DNA from: CAWGYT01 sp963826795
GTDB lineage: Bacteria > Planctomycetota > Planctomycetia > Pirellulales > Pirellulaceae
Reading direction: 5' to 3'
Length of the DNA stretch: 64,000 bases
Assembly (NCBI GenBank): GCA_963826795.1
Contig: CAWGYT010000015.1
Span: 186,001-250,000 of the forward strand
In this document: in pieces, positions 55,285-64,000 of the stretch
Layout: each line of letters opens with the position of its first letter
How positions within the stretch are numbered: the stretch's first letter is position 1
The notes under the pieces: model-generated
The model's database searches: none
Seen by the model: only the letters and a program-made list of their open reading frames with translations
What the model was told of the DNA's origin: nothing
Made by a program: the position numbers and the translations under genes

Positions 55285-56467
55285 TCATGAATGAATCGCC
55301 GCGGCCGGCATCGACGTCGGCAAACCGCTCGTGATCCGATGCTCGAAACCTTCCAGCGAATGATAGGCCAGCAACCGTTGAGCGCCTTCGACGGAAGGCT
55401 CAAAGTCCGTCGCCGAGCTGAACCACCTCAAAGCCTCACACGCCTCGTCCATGGAAGGGCAAAAGGTGCGTCCCATTCCGTACTCGCGCGCCATCCATCC
55501 CACGCAGCCGAATTCCGACGCGAGCACCGGACGCTGGACGTCCGCGGCGTACAACAAGAGGCTCGCCATGCCGATCTGTCGCGGATAGCCCACCCACAGT
55601 CCGTCCACCGCGTACAGCACATCCTCAAAATCCGCCTCGGAAATGAACTCGTCGCGGACCCGAATCCGCCCGTTGCGCAACCACGCCCCGCGGTCCGCCA
55701 ACATCCGCCGTATCTCCTCCGACAGAACTCCATAAAGTACAAGGGCGAGCTCCGTCGAGTCGAGTTCACAAAAGCTCCGGATCAGCAGATCGGTCCCCTT
55801 CCGGACCGTCAGATCGCCGAGTGACGCGAGCAAGCGAACATCGCTCGGGAGCCCCAGTCGCTGACGAGCGCCGGACGCCGATCGAGTTGTCAGCTTTTCG
55901 TAAGGATGCGGTAAGGGCAGAACCGAGGTCCCCAAGACGGAGAGTCGACGGTGTCGTTCGGGCTGGGTCGCGTAAGGGTCAACGGTGTGAATCCGAAAGC
56001 GACCTGCCCAATCGATCGCCAGACGGTCAAGCGTTCGCCAGAGACGATCCTTGGGCCCCCACGAGGGATAGGCCTGCGCCAAATTGTGCAAAATGAAATC
56101 CGCGCCCTGAAGCCGACGCAGCGATCGTCGCAGGTGCCGATTAATCAGCAGTCCGTTGAGCAAGAAATCACCGCTCGGGACAACCAGGTATTCCGGGCGG
56201 AAAAGTTCGAGAATCGCGGCAAAGTGCGTCCGATTCGGTGCGGGCGTTTCGCCAACGTTGAAAAGCGACCGGGACGTCAATCGCATACTGCACGTCGACC
56301 GACGCGGCGAGACGAGCCAGTTTGACTTCCGCCTGCGGAGTCCCGAGAGCCGCACGCGGAACGGCCAGCAGGACGTCGTGACCGCGCTGCGCGAACGCGT
56401 TCGCGGTCCACGTCGCGAAACCCAAGAAATGTCCCACAAACTTCGGCTCGTACACCAGGACCCGCAT
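55285..56467 (-). CDS. GT4-family glycosyltransferase, one frameshift
   Basis: About 393 residues after repair, starting at ATG 56467. The first Rossmann strand is MRVLVYEPKFVGHFLGFATW. After the break come VGETPAPNRTHFAAIL, PEYLVVPSGDFL, then SLGDLTVRKGTDLLIRSF (the glycogen-phosphorylase/GT-B linker-type motif) and EFISEADFEDVLYAVDGLWVGY at the nucleotide-sugar site. The N-terminal part and the rest are in different frames. Removing one T from a TTTT run (56261-56264) gives DVPVAFNVGETPAP. This looks like sequencing error. Part of a leftward operon with the sulfotransferase 36 bp downstream. Donor and acceptor unknown. Confidence 0.85.
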
Positions 56468-56666
56468 GCGCCCGCCCCATCAAGATCGATGACCTGGCGA
56501 GCCCGCGTCACCCCAACAATCGTTCTCACCCCTGACGTCGTTCCGGCTCGACGAACAAGTCTAGCTGACCGAGTGGCGCCGGGGAGGGATCGGGACCGCT
56601 TCAGCGGGACGGCCAGCTCCGAGGTGACGCCGAGAACGTGACGCCGAGAACATTGACCGAGTGCGG

Positions 56667-57233
56667 TCAGGAAACGAAGAAAGCTTGGCCCATCTTCTGC
56701 ACCTGCCACTTCATCATCGTGGAGCGCGATTCGGCCTCATTCATGAAATTACGACCGGTTTTTCCTCGTGACGTTCGATCGTGATCCAGCCCGGCGGCAT
56801 GTCCCGCTTCGTGCAGCAACGTCACCATATCCGAGCCAGGCGTGGGCGAAATGAAGACCATGGGCGTGCGGAAACAAAGCAGCGGGCCATTCGAGATCGT
56901 CAGGCCGTTCGCCGGATACTTGAACTGGCAAAACAAGATCAACAGAGACTGCCGCTTGCCGGCTGTTTCGGCAGCGCCGCTCAGAGTGCGGTAAATGCTC
57001 GAATACTGCTCGGGCAGGATCGGAGTGTCGCCAAAATCAAACGTCTGACTCGGCGTCTTCGCTTGGGACAACGGCCAGCAGTTCAGCCCAATGCCGTGTT
57101 CACTCAACATCGACTCGGCCATCGCGATCACGGGCTTGTCTTTGGCCCCGAAAAAACTCGTCGCCCAAAAGAGCGCGAGATTCACTTTCTTGTTCCCAGG
57201 TAGTTTGTAATCCAGCTTTCCTTGGTCGGTCAT
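56667..57233 (-). CDS. Small metzincin-like zinc metalloprotease
   Basis: 188 residues from ATG 57233, which has a GGAG ribosome-binding site 10 nt upstream; the longer frame upstream looks non-coding. The sequence TLLHEAGHAAGLDHDR contains HExxHxxGxxH, the metzincin zinc site with the catalytic glutamate. A methionine follows in GRNFMNEAESRSTMM, a candidate Met-turn. There is no signal peptide, which is unusual for metzincins. It starts the leftward polysaccharide-modification cluster, with a 200 bp gap to the GT4 gene. Substrate unknown. Confidence 0.75.
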   Translation of the reverse strand: MTDQGKLDYKLPGNKKVNLALFWATSFFGAKDKPVIAMAESMLSEHGIGLNCWPLSQAKTPSQTFDFGDTPILPEQYSSIYRTLSGAAETAGKRQSLLILFCQFKYPANGLTISNGPLLCFRTPMVFISPTPGSDMVTLLHEAGHAAGLDHDRTSRGKTGRNFMNEAESRSTMMKWQVQKMGQAFFVS

Positions 57234-57604
57234 CGACAACAATCTCCAGGGTTGCCAGTGGGTCAGCAGAATCGTGGCCCGCGAGGCCAAATACGGAAAA
57301 GGCGGTGGCCTTGCTGGCGTCTGAAACGACTCCCGCCTCGCACCCCTCCCGATTCTAACGGGGCCTCTGCAGCCGTCCAGCTTTAAGTCCAAATTGATGA
57401 CGTCATTGAATTGCCCCCGGCTCGTCGCTTCGTCGAGCCGCGACTTGCGGCCCGATTGCCTGGGAGCCATAATCGCAACTTCTGGAATCGACCGTGGGGC
57501 TTCGACTCACGGGGAAAGCGAGCGCCGAGACGCCGAGATGCGCGGCGCAAACGAGGTTCGACGGCGCGTTGGCAGGAAGATCGGATCGAGGTGAGGGGCA
57601 GCCG

Positions 57605-58633
57605 ATGAAGGCGATCGTGCTTGAGCAACCACGGCAGTTCGCGATGCACGACATCGCCGAACCAGGTCGGCCGGGTCCGGACGAAGCCCTGGTTCGGGTT
57701 CACCGGGTCGGCATTTGCGGGACCGATCTGGCCGGTTACCTTGGCAAATTCCCGTTCTACAGTTACCCTCGCATTCCCGGCCATGAACTAGGCGTCGAGG
57801 TGGTCGAAGTCGGGTCCGACGTGACCGAGATCAAGCCGGGCGACCGGTGTGCGGTGGAGCCCTACCTCAACAACCCCAACAGCTTTGCCAGCCGGCGAGG
57901 ACGCCCCAATTGCTGTAACGAATTACGGGTCTTGGGTGTCCACACCGATGGCGGATTGCGACCGTACTTCGTGGTCCCGGCTCGGAAACTGCATGTGTCG
58001 CGCCAGCTCGAACTCGAGCAACTCGCGCTCGTCGAAACACTCGGAATCGGCTGTCATGCGGTGGACCGGGCCGCGCCGGAGCCGGAGGAGTTCTTGTTGG
58101 TGATCGGCGCGGGTCCGATTGGTCTGTCGGTCGTTGAGTTTGCCAAGCTGGCCGGCGTCCACTTGATCGTGATGGATCAGAATCCCGAACGGCTTGCCTT
58201 TTGCCGCGATGTTCTCGGAGTCCCGCACACCGTCGAGTTTCGTGGGGACGACCGTGAATTAGAACGTCTCCGCGAGATTGCTCAGGGGAACCTGCCGACG
58301 ATTGTGGTTGACGCGACAGGCAACAAGCTGTCGATGCAGAATGCGTTTCGGTACGTCGAGCATACGGGCAAGCTGGTTTATGTCGGAATCGTGACGGACG
58401 AGATCTGCTTTCGGCATCCCACGCTCCACGCCCCCGAGCTGACGTTGCTCGCCTCGCGCAATTCGCTGCCCCGCGATTTCCGACGAATCATCGCATTGAT
58501 CGAGAATGGCGAGTTGGACACGCGGCCCTGGATTACGCATCGCACCGCGTTCTCCGATTTGATTGACGTCTTCGATTCCTACACCCGGCCCGAGACGGGA
58601 GTGATCAAGGCCATCGTTGAGATCCCGGCCTGA
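57605..58633 (+). CDS. Zinc-containing alcohol/polyol dehydrogenase family protein
   Basis: 342 residues from ATG 57605 (GAGGGG ribosome-binding site upstream). It has the MDR fold: catalytic zinc ligands in VGICGTD and IPGHELGVEVV, and the NAD(P) motif VIGAGPIGLSVVEFAKLAG. The structural-zinc lobe is altered: where most relatives have four cysteines, this one has YLNNPNSFASRRGRPNCC, keeping only the last part. It opens a rightward sugar operon and probably oxidises a hexonate or 2-keto-3-deoxy intermediate. The substrate is inferred from neighbours, not sequence. Confidence 0.85.
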   Translation: MKAIVLEQPRQFAMHDIAEPGRPGPDEALVRVHRVGICGTDLAGYLGKFPFYSYPRIPGHELGVEVVEVGSDVTEIKPGDRCAVEPYLNNPNSFASRRGRPNCCNELRVLGVHTDGGLRPYFVVPARKLHVSRQLELEQLALVETLGIGCHAVDRAAPEPEEFLLVIGAGPIGLSVVEFAKLAGVHLIVMDQNPERLAFCRDVLGVPHTVEFRGDDRELERLREIAQGNLPTIVVDATGNKLSMQNAFRYVEHTGKLVYVGIVTDEICFRHPTLHAPELTLLASRNSLPRDFRRIIALIENGELDTRPWITHRTAFSDLIDVFDSYTRPETGVIKAIVEIPA

Positions 58634-58660
58634 GCCCCGAATACCGAGGACTGAGTACTG

Positions 58661-59481
58661 ATGAAGTCCGCCATTACCGTCAGCCTGGTTGCGGAAGCTC
58701 GGGGAGGCCCGTTCGTTTATTGGGACGATCTTCCCGCCGCTTGTCGGGAGGCGAGCGAACTAGGTTTTGATGCGGTCGAAATCTTTCCACCGGGTCCCGA
58801 GGCGATCGACGCGACGACGATCGCGCCGAGCTCACCCGAACGGGGCTCAATCTGGCGGCCGTCGGAACCGGGGCCGGATGGGTCAAGCATCGACTCACGC
58901 TGACCGATCCCGATCCGGCGATTCGGGCGGCAGCCGTGCGATTCGTAGAAACCATGATTGAAGCCGCGGCGGCGTTGGGGGCCCCGGTAATCATTGGCTC
59001 GATGCAAGGTCGGTCGGGTCCGCAGGTTTCCCCCTCAACAGCCCGGGACCACCTCCGCCGTGGACTCGATACGTTGGCCGAATCCGCGCGGCGGCGGGGA
59101 GTCCCGTTGATCTACGAGCCGCTCAATCGGTACGAAACGAATCTTTGCAATACGCTCGCCGACGGCGTCCAATTGCTCGAGTCGCTCTCATCAGACAACG
59201 TGGTTCTGCTGGCGGACTTGTTTCACATGAACCTTGAGGAGTCGCAGATGGACGTCGCGATTCGGGATGCAGGCCGGCGGATCGGACACGTGCATTTTGT
59301 CGACTCGAATCGACATCCGCCGGGAGCCGGCCACTTGGATTTTCCGCCCTTGATCCAGGCCTTGGCGGCGATCGGCTACGCGGGCTACCTCTCGGCCGAA
59401 GCCTTGCCGTTGCCCGACACGCAAGCGGCTGCCCGCCGGACGATTGATGCCTTTCGGCGTCTGATGGGCCCCATCGCGTAA
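58661..59481 (+). CDS. Sugar phosphate isomerase/epimerase family (TIM barrel), one frameshift
   Basis: About 273 residues after repair. The start (MKSAITVSLVAEARGG) and LGFDAVEIFPPGP are in one frame. The rest, with AAVGTGAGWVKHRLTLTDPD, VPLIYEPLNRYETN, VVLLADLFHMNLEE and HVHFVDSNRHPPGAGHLDF, is in another. Those motifs carry the glutamate, aspartate and histidine metal ligands of the AP-endonuclease-2/xylose-isomerase-like barrel. A missing base near 58824-58828 (ATCGCGCCGAG) explains the break. Likely a hydroxypyruvate-isomerase-like or 3-ketose epimerase. It starts 27 bp after the dehydrogenase. Confidence 0.82.
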
Positions 59482-59565
59482 CAGGCGGCGCACCGCCGAC
59501 CCGGGCGGACGCCGATCTCGACACGACCCAGCGCCGTGAACGTCACCTACCGAGAAACCCAGCCC

Positions 59566-60859
59566 ATGAACGACGAGACGCATCGACTGGCACCGATTAA
59601 GACCTTGGGCTTGGCCCCCAGCTTTGGCTTCGGGGACCGCACGGGCCTGGCCACGGACGGCCACGTGGCCGCCATGCGTCGGGCCGGTGGCGGGATCTGC
59701 CCGATCTTTCCCCAGCAGTCAATTCGGGAAATGACACGCACCGGCCGGACGCCCGAACAGGTGATGCACGACGCCTTGGCGGGTATGGCGCGTCGCGGCT
59801 GGACCGAAGGCAGCGGCGCGGACGCCGATCACTTGAAGACCAAACAGGACGTGGATGTCACCTTCGCGGCAGGTTTTTGTTTCTTCACGCTGGATCCTTC
59901 CGACGTGGTCGACGCGGCCGCCGACGACGACCCTGAAGCCGTCCTGCGTGAAAAATTCGCGGCCCTCGCCGAACAGGTCCGATGGGTGCCCCGCTACGTC
60001 GGCCGACGCGTCGAGCTGTCCAACGGAACCGAGTTGGAGTTCACGGAGGAAGCTTGCCTCCGAGCGGCCGTCAAATACGGATTGGCGTTGAACCAAGCGA
60101 AGGAGCTGGCACGCTATATTGGCCAGCGACACGAGGCGGCCAGTCGCGAATACGAATTGGAATTGAGCGTCGACGAAACCCCTCAGCCCACGTCGCTGGT
60201 CGAACACTATATCGTGGCCGACCAATGCCTCCAGGACGGCGTCCCGTTGGTCAGCCTGGCACCTCGCTTCCCGGGAGACTTCGAAAAGGGTGTCGATTTC
60301 AAAGGCGATGATCTCCAGCTGCGCCAGTCGCTGCACGACCATGCGGAGATCGCCCGTCAGCTGGGTCCTTATAAACTGAGTCTCCACTCGGGGTCGGACA
60401 AGATTTCGATGTATCGCTGGCTCGCGGAAGCGACCCGAGGGTTGTTTCATGTCAAGACGGCGGGAACGAGCTACCTTGAGGCGCTCCGTGTCGCGGCGCG
60501 GCACGATCCGACACTGCTCCGCCGGATTGTCGATTACGCCCGGGGTCGATTTGAAACGGATCGCGCCACATACCACCTGTCCGCAACGCTGGCCGACGTG
60601 CCTCCGCCGGACCAAGTTGGCGAGCGCACGCGAGCTGGAAACCCTTTATTTGGAGTGTTGGGATGCGGTTCCGCCCGGTCAGGGTTTCACCTCGCCCGGA
60701 CGACAAATCCTGCACTGCACATTCGGCTCCGTGCTGACACATCCGCAGTTCGGACCCGAATTGCGCCAAGTCCTCACGGAACATGCCGAGACGTACGCCG
60801 AGGTTCTGGCAGACCACTTTGAACGACACTTGCGAGCGCTCCAAGCGGGACTTGCGTGA
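59566..60859 (+). CDS. Tagaturonate epimerase family protein (UxaE-like), one frameshift
   Basis: About 430 residues. Start at ATG 59566; a GTG 30 bp upstream is possible. Family motifs include LGLAPSFGFGDRTGLATDGH, IFPQQSIREMTRTGRTP, EGSGADADHLK, FTLDPSDVVDA, LELSVDETPQPTS and KLSLHSGSDKISMYRW with GLFHVKTAGTSYLEAL. These match Thermotoga-type UxaE, which epimerises D-tagaturonate and D-fructuronate. The frame breaks at about 60611-60620; removing one base yields DQLASARELETLYLE and a natural end at 60859. In this operon the real substrate may be another hexonate or deoxy-ketose. Neighbours suggest L-fucose-type sugar breakdown. Confidence 0.83.
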
Positions 60860-60946
60860 GGACCGCCGCCGGCTGCGTCTCCGCGTGTAACCGAAAGCGT
60901 GGGCCGGGATTTGCGGCCGTGTTCCTGAACTACGAAGGAGTCTCTC

Positions 60947-61393
60947 ATGCTACGACAGCGTCTGATTCATCCCAAAATCAACGAAGTCTTAGGCCGCGCC
61001 GGGCATCACGCGAAGGTTCTGATCGCCGATGGCAATTATCCCGCCTCGACGACACTCGGCCCCAGTGCCGAGCTGGTCAGTTTGAATCTTGCCCCGGGGA
61101 TCGTGACTTGTACGCAAGTCTTACGTGCCCTGCTCACGGCGATCCCCGTCGAGGCGGCCCATACGATGATGTACGAAACGACCGGCCCCTACGCGCTTCC
61201 AGCCGATCCGCCCGTTTGGGCCGAGTATCGTCAGGCGATTGCGGAAGCAGGGCTGCAGCTGGAACTTGAACCCATCGAAAAATGGGCGTTCTACGAATCC
61301 GTCAAGACACCCGACCTCGCACTCACGATCCAAACGGGCGATCAGCAACGGTTCGCAAACCTCCTACTGACCATTGGTGTGCGAATGGACTGA
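60947..61393 (+). CDS. RbsD/FucU-family sugar mutarotase
   Basis: 148 residues, typical length. RLIHPKINEVLGRAGHHAKVLIADGNYPAS contains the catalytic histidine and the IADGN box of the RbsD/FucU family, and the C-terminal KWAFYESVKTPDLALTIQTGD is also typical. It interconverts anomers of free pyranoses such as L-fucose or ribose and forms ring-shaped oligomers in the cytoplasm. It has a good AAGGAG-like site at 60936-60941. FucU is favoured over RbsD because the next genes encode an aldose dehydrogenase and a lactonase. Confidence 0.88.
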   Translation: MLRQRLIHPKINEVLGRAGHHAKVLIADGNYPASTTLGPSAELVSLNLAPGIVTCTQVLRALLTAIPVEAAHTMMYETTGPYALPADPPVWAEYRQAIAEAGLQLELEPIEKWAFYESVKTPDLALTIQTGDQQRFANLLLTIGVRMD

Positions 61394-61524
61394 TGGGCTG
61401 ATTCGTGCCGATACCGATCGATGGCTCGCCCCGGACCATGGGCGGGCGACCAAATAAGTGCTCCTCGGCCTGCAACTCGGCACAGCTCACTCGAGACAAA
61501 GGAAGGTGCAAAGGAACTGCGGAC

Positions 61525-62475
61525 ATGCAATATCGCTCGCTCGGAAAAACGGGTATTGAACTCTCGACTCTCAGCTTCGGCGCGTCCTCCCTGGGACAAG
61601 AGTTTCGTCGAGTCGACTTGAATGAGGCAATTCGGTCGGTCCATGTCGCGCTCGACGTCGGCATCAATTTCATCGACACCTCGCCCTATTATGGCCGGGG
61701 GACCTCTGAATGCCTGTTGGGATTCGCGCTGCGCGAGATCCCACGGGAAAAGTATTTCCTCGGCACAAAGCTCGGTCGATACGACCGACAACACTTTGAT
61801 TTCTCAGCAGAGCGTGTGGTAGAAAGCGTGGACGTCAGCCTCCAGCGGATGGGCGTCGATTATCTGGATCTCATTCTGTGCCACGACATCGAGTTCGTTG
61901 AAATGTCGCAGATCGTCGACGACACACTCCCAGCCCTGCGCAAGTTGCAGCGGCAAGGCAAAGTACGATTCGTGGGGATCTCTGGTTATCCGATGAAGAT
62001 CTTTCGCTATGTGCTTGAACGAACCGACCTCGACGTCATCCTGTCATATAACCACTACACGCTTCAAAACACGATGCTGGCCGATCTGGTCCCGTATCTG
62101 AAAAAGAAAGAGGTTGGGATCCTGAACGCCGCGCCGTTTTCAGCTCGGCTGCTGACCAACGCCCCCTTACCGGCTTGGCACAAGGCGACCGACGCCGTCC
62201 GTTCGGTTTGTCGCCGCGCGGCAGAGCATTGCCAGCGTCAGGGCCAGGATTTGGCTCAGCTGGCGTTGCAGTTTTCGCTGGCCCATCCCGACCTGACCAC
62301 ATGCATCACGGGCTCGGCGAACCCCGCCCGGATCGCGCAGTGGGCGGCCTGGGCCGAACAGCCGATCGACGCCCGGCTGCTGCAGGAAGTGCAGCAAATC
62401 CTCGCCCCGATTCACAACTGGTTCTACATCGAAGGCCGGCCCGAGAATAACGACCCGCCGCCTGACTCAGCATGA
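61525..62475 (+). CDS. Aldo/keto reductase, probable L-fucose/L-galactose 1-dehydrogenase
   Basis: 316 residues from ATG 61525 (AAAGGA upstream). AKR tetrad candidates are visible: NFIDTSPYYG (D and Y), FLGTKLGRY (K) and LDLILCHDIE (H). GYPMKIFRYVLER and ITGSANPARI fit the cofactor-binding end. It resembles plant L-galactose dehydrogenase and bacterial L-fucose dehydrogenases that oxidise the C1 hydroxyl to the lactone. The adjacent lactonase supports this. Cofactor preference is not clear from the sequence. Confidence 0.85.
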   Translation: MQYRSLGKTGIELSTLSFGASSLGQEFRRVDLNEAIRSVHVALDVGINFIDTSPYYGRGTSECLLGFALREIPREKYFLGTKLGRYDRQHFDFSAERVVESVDVSLQRMGVDYLDLILCHDIEFVEMSQIVDDTLPALRKLQRQGKVRFVGISGYPMKIFRYVLERTDLDVILSYNHYTLQNTMLADLVPYLKKKEVGILNAAPFSARLLTNAPLPAWHKATDAVRSVCRRAAEHCQRQGQDLAQLALQFSLAHPDLTTCITGSANPARIAQWAAWAEQPIDARLLQEVQQILAPIHNWFYIEGRPENNDPPPDSA

Positions 62476-62545
62476 ATCACCGCGTCATCCACGGCATCAT
62501 TCACGGCGCGGAATCACCACCCCTTATTTCCTTGGCGGCGATGCC

Positions 62546-63379
62546 ATGAACCGAATCGATGCGCATCATCATCTTTGGCAACTCGGTCACTTTGACTATC
62601 GTTGGCTGGAGGCGCCCGAGCTGGCCCCGTTGCGGCGGAATTTCCTGCCGCAGGATCTGGCGCCGTTGCTGCAGGAAGTCCAAGTCGATCGAACGATCGT
62701 CGTGCAGACTCAACACGATCTGGCGGAGAATCTATGGGCGTTGCGGCTGGCCGAGCAGTTCGATTTTCTGGCCGGAGTCGTCGGCTGGGTCGATTTGCGA
62801 AGCCCTCGTTGCGAAGAGCAACTGCTGGAGGCCATCGCCCACCCGAAGTTCGTGGGAGTGCGCCATCTGACACAGGACGAGCCCGAGGACGACTTTTTGA
62901 TCCGTCCCGACGTCCTGGCCGGATTGAAGGTCCTCGCAAAGCACGACGTTCCGTTCGATCTTTTGCTCCAAGTACGACACCTGCCGCACGTGGCCGCCCT
63001 CGCCAGCCAACTGCCCGGACTGCGGCTCGTCATCGATCATCTGGCGAAGCCACGGATCAGAGACGGGCATCTGGACGATTGGGCAAGACACTTGCGAGCA
63101 GCCGCCGAATATCCGAATGTCTTTTGCAAGTTGTCAGGGATGGTTACCGAGGCCGACTGGTCAGCCTGGACACCGCGCGATTTGCAGCCCTACGTCGATC
63201 GCGCCCTCGCCGCGTTCGGTCCGGAGCGTTGCATGTTTGGTTCGGATTGGCCGGTGTGCGAGCTAGCCGGCACGTACCGTGACGTCCATGACGCGCTCGC
63301 AACGTGCATCAGGCAGCTTTCGCCCGCCGAACAGGCGGCGGTCTGGGGAGAAACGGCGAGTCGATTTTACGGACTGTAG
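62546..63379 (+). CDS. Amidohydrolase-family sugar lactonase (L-fuconolactonase-like)
   Basis: 277 residues. An HxH metal site lies in NRIDAHHHLWQLGHFDYRWL, VIDHLAKPRI carries the next metal histidine, and FGSDWPVCELAG the catalytic aspartate. These are the marks of COG3618 lactonases acting on L-fucono-1,5-lactone, L-rhamnonolactone and related substrates. It completes a dehydrogenase-plus-lactonase step with the upstream aldo/keto reductase. A fuconate dehydratase and aldolase are not in this window. Confidence 0.88.
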   Translation: MNRIDAHHHLWQLGHFDYRWLEAPELAPLRRNFLPQDLAPLLQEVQVDRTIVVQTQHDLAENLWALRLAEQFDFLAGVVGWVDLRSPRCEEQLLEAIAHPKFVGVRHLTQDEPEDDFLIRPDVLAGLKVLAKHDVPFDLLLQVRHLPHVAALASQLPGLRLVIDHLAKPRIRDGHLDDWARHLRAAAEYPNVFCKLSGMVTEADWSAWTPRDLQPYVDRALAAFGPERCMFGSDWPVCELAGTYRDVHDALATCIRQLSPAEQAAVWGETASRFYGL

Positions 63380-63434
63380 TTACGCGTCCGCCCGGACTTG
63401 CTTTTCCAATTCGTCCGCGAGCAGCCCGGAGACT

Positions 63435-64000
63435 TCACGAATCCCGCAGCTCGTTCCGCTCGTTCGCTTGCCAGATCTGGCCCGAAATGACGTCTAGCCC
63501 CGTCAGCCACTGGCCGCCGTAACAGTAGGTGTCGATGCATTTCAAATAGCCGACATCCATGATTTCGCCATACTTGTCCGGTGTGTGGCCCACCACGGCG
63601 ACCTTCCCGCTGTGATGTGGGCCCGGCATGGACAATATGAGCGATCGCCAGCGCAGCGTCTCGGGATCAAGTTCTGCCAGCGGCACGTTGTGGATGTAAT
63701 TCGCATGCACAAAAAAGTGCCGCTCCGTCTCGTAATAGTCCCGGCAGCGGTCCAAAAAGTCGCGATGGCTTTCCGGAATCGAATCCAAATTGCCGTCGAA
63801 CCCGTATGAATCCAGCGTCGCGACTCCCCCATATCGAAGCCAATCGGCAGGACTGGATTGGCCCGTCAGGACCATTCGCATCATCTCCTCGTGATTGCCC
63901 AGCAGCGGGATGACCTGGCTGACCTGTTCCAACTCCAGCAGCCGGTCAAGCACTCCCTTGCTGTTGGGTCCTCGGTCCACGTAGTCACCAAGCGGGACGA
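63435..64000 (-). CDS. Metallophosphoesterase (Ser/Thr phosphatase-like), 5' end cut by window edge
   Basis: The frame runs off the right edge; about 188 residues are visible. The calcineurin-type motifs are GDYVDRGPNS (GDxxDRG), LLGNHEEM (GNHE), HFFVHANY and VVGHTPDKYG. This is a protein-phosphatase or ApaH-like phosphoesterase with a dinuclear metal site. It converges on the lactonase gene with a 55 bp gap. The N-terminal GDxH motif is outside the window. Confidence 0.9.
   Translation of the reverse strand, partial: VPLGDYVDRGPNSKGVLDRLLELEQVSQVIPLLGNHEEMMRMVLTGQSSPADWLRYGGVATLDSYGFDGNLDSIPESHRDFLDRCRDYYETERHFFVHANYIHNVPLAELDPETLRWRSLILSMPGPHHSGKVAVVGHTPDKYGEIMDVGYLKCIDTYCYGGQWLTGLDVISGQIWQANERNELRDS

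Noticed and set aside
1..64000. tRNA, rRNA, integrase or transposase genes
   Set aside because: None could be recognised on either strand by eye; small RNA genes could still be missed.

Overview
The window looks like chromosomal DNA of a planctomycete, probably Pirellulales-like. The marker families are a DUF1559 prepilin-like protein, a BBP7-type outer-membrane barrel, a YXWGXW-repeat secreted protein, an ECF sigma factor beside a zinc-finger Ser/Thr kinase, a sulfatase, PEP-CTERM tails, and several very large secreted proteins with an N-terminal LEPR-xLL-like motif plus dockerin repeats. DNA is GC-rich. I found no rRNA, tRNA, CRISPR array, insertion sequence or phage gene.

Layout. (1) 1-5336, minus strand: a 2-aminoethylphosphonate degradation operon in transcription order phnA-phnY-phnW (AEP to phosphonoacetaldehyde to phosphonoacetate to acetate plus phosphate), followed by a secreted VCBS/FG-GAP protein cut by the window edge. 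A sulfatase gene diverges from it (5711-7232). (2) 7343-15001: a secreted PEP-CTERM/dockerin protein, a large secreted LamG/tandem-95/LTD/CotH-kinase/dockerin protein, and a convergent FG-GAP propeller protein. (3) 15258-15605: a hidden 45-residue basic ORF on the minus strand with a strong intrinsic terminator. (4) 15924-19638: ECF sigma factor, zinc-finger Ser/Thr kinase and DUF1559 protein. (5) 19731-24985: a tripartite tricarboxylate-type transporter with a fused TctC-TctB protein, TctA, a secreted propeller-like protein and a conserved hypothetical. (6) 25012-27454: YXWGXW secreted protein with a low-complexity tail. (7) 28068-53382: three giant LEPR-xLL surface proteins (about 1170, 4650 and 1520 residues) sharing cohesin-like, tandem-95, GEVED, SdrD_B-like and dockerin modules, with a BBP7 barrel gene between them. 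(8) 53402-57233, minus strand: a probable surface-polysaccharide decoration operon (metzincin-like protein, GT4 glycosyltransferase, sulfotransferase, DUF6473-like protein). (9) 57605-63379, plus strand: a deoxy-sugar (L-fucose-like) catabolic operon with a Zn-dehydrogenase, TIM-barrel isomerase, UxaE-like epimerase, RbsD/FucU mutarotase, aldo/keto reductase and lactonase. (10) The right edge holds a partial metallophosphoesterase.

At least eleven clear single-base frame breaks, mostly in short homopolymers or GC-rich runs, interrupt otherwise well-conserved genes. Both insertions and deletions occur. The simplest reading is residual long-read or homopolymer sequencing error, so I annotate these as whole genes and mark each break. 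The most interesting biology is the set of surface proteins that combine cohesin-like modules with a shared dockerin signature, together with the hidden small ORF.
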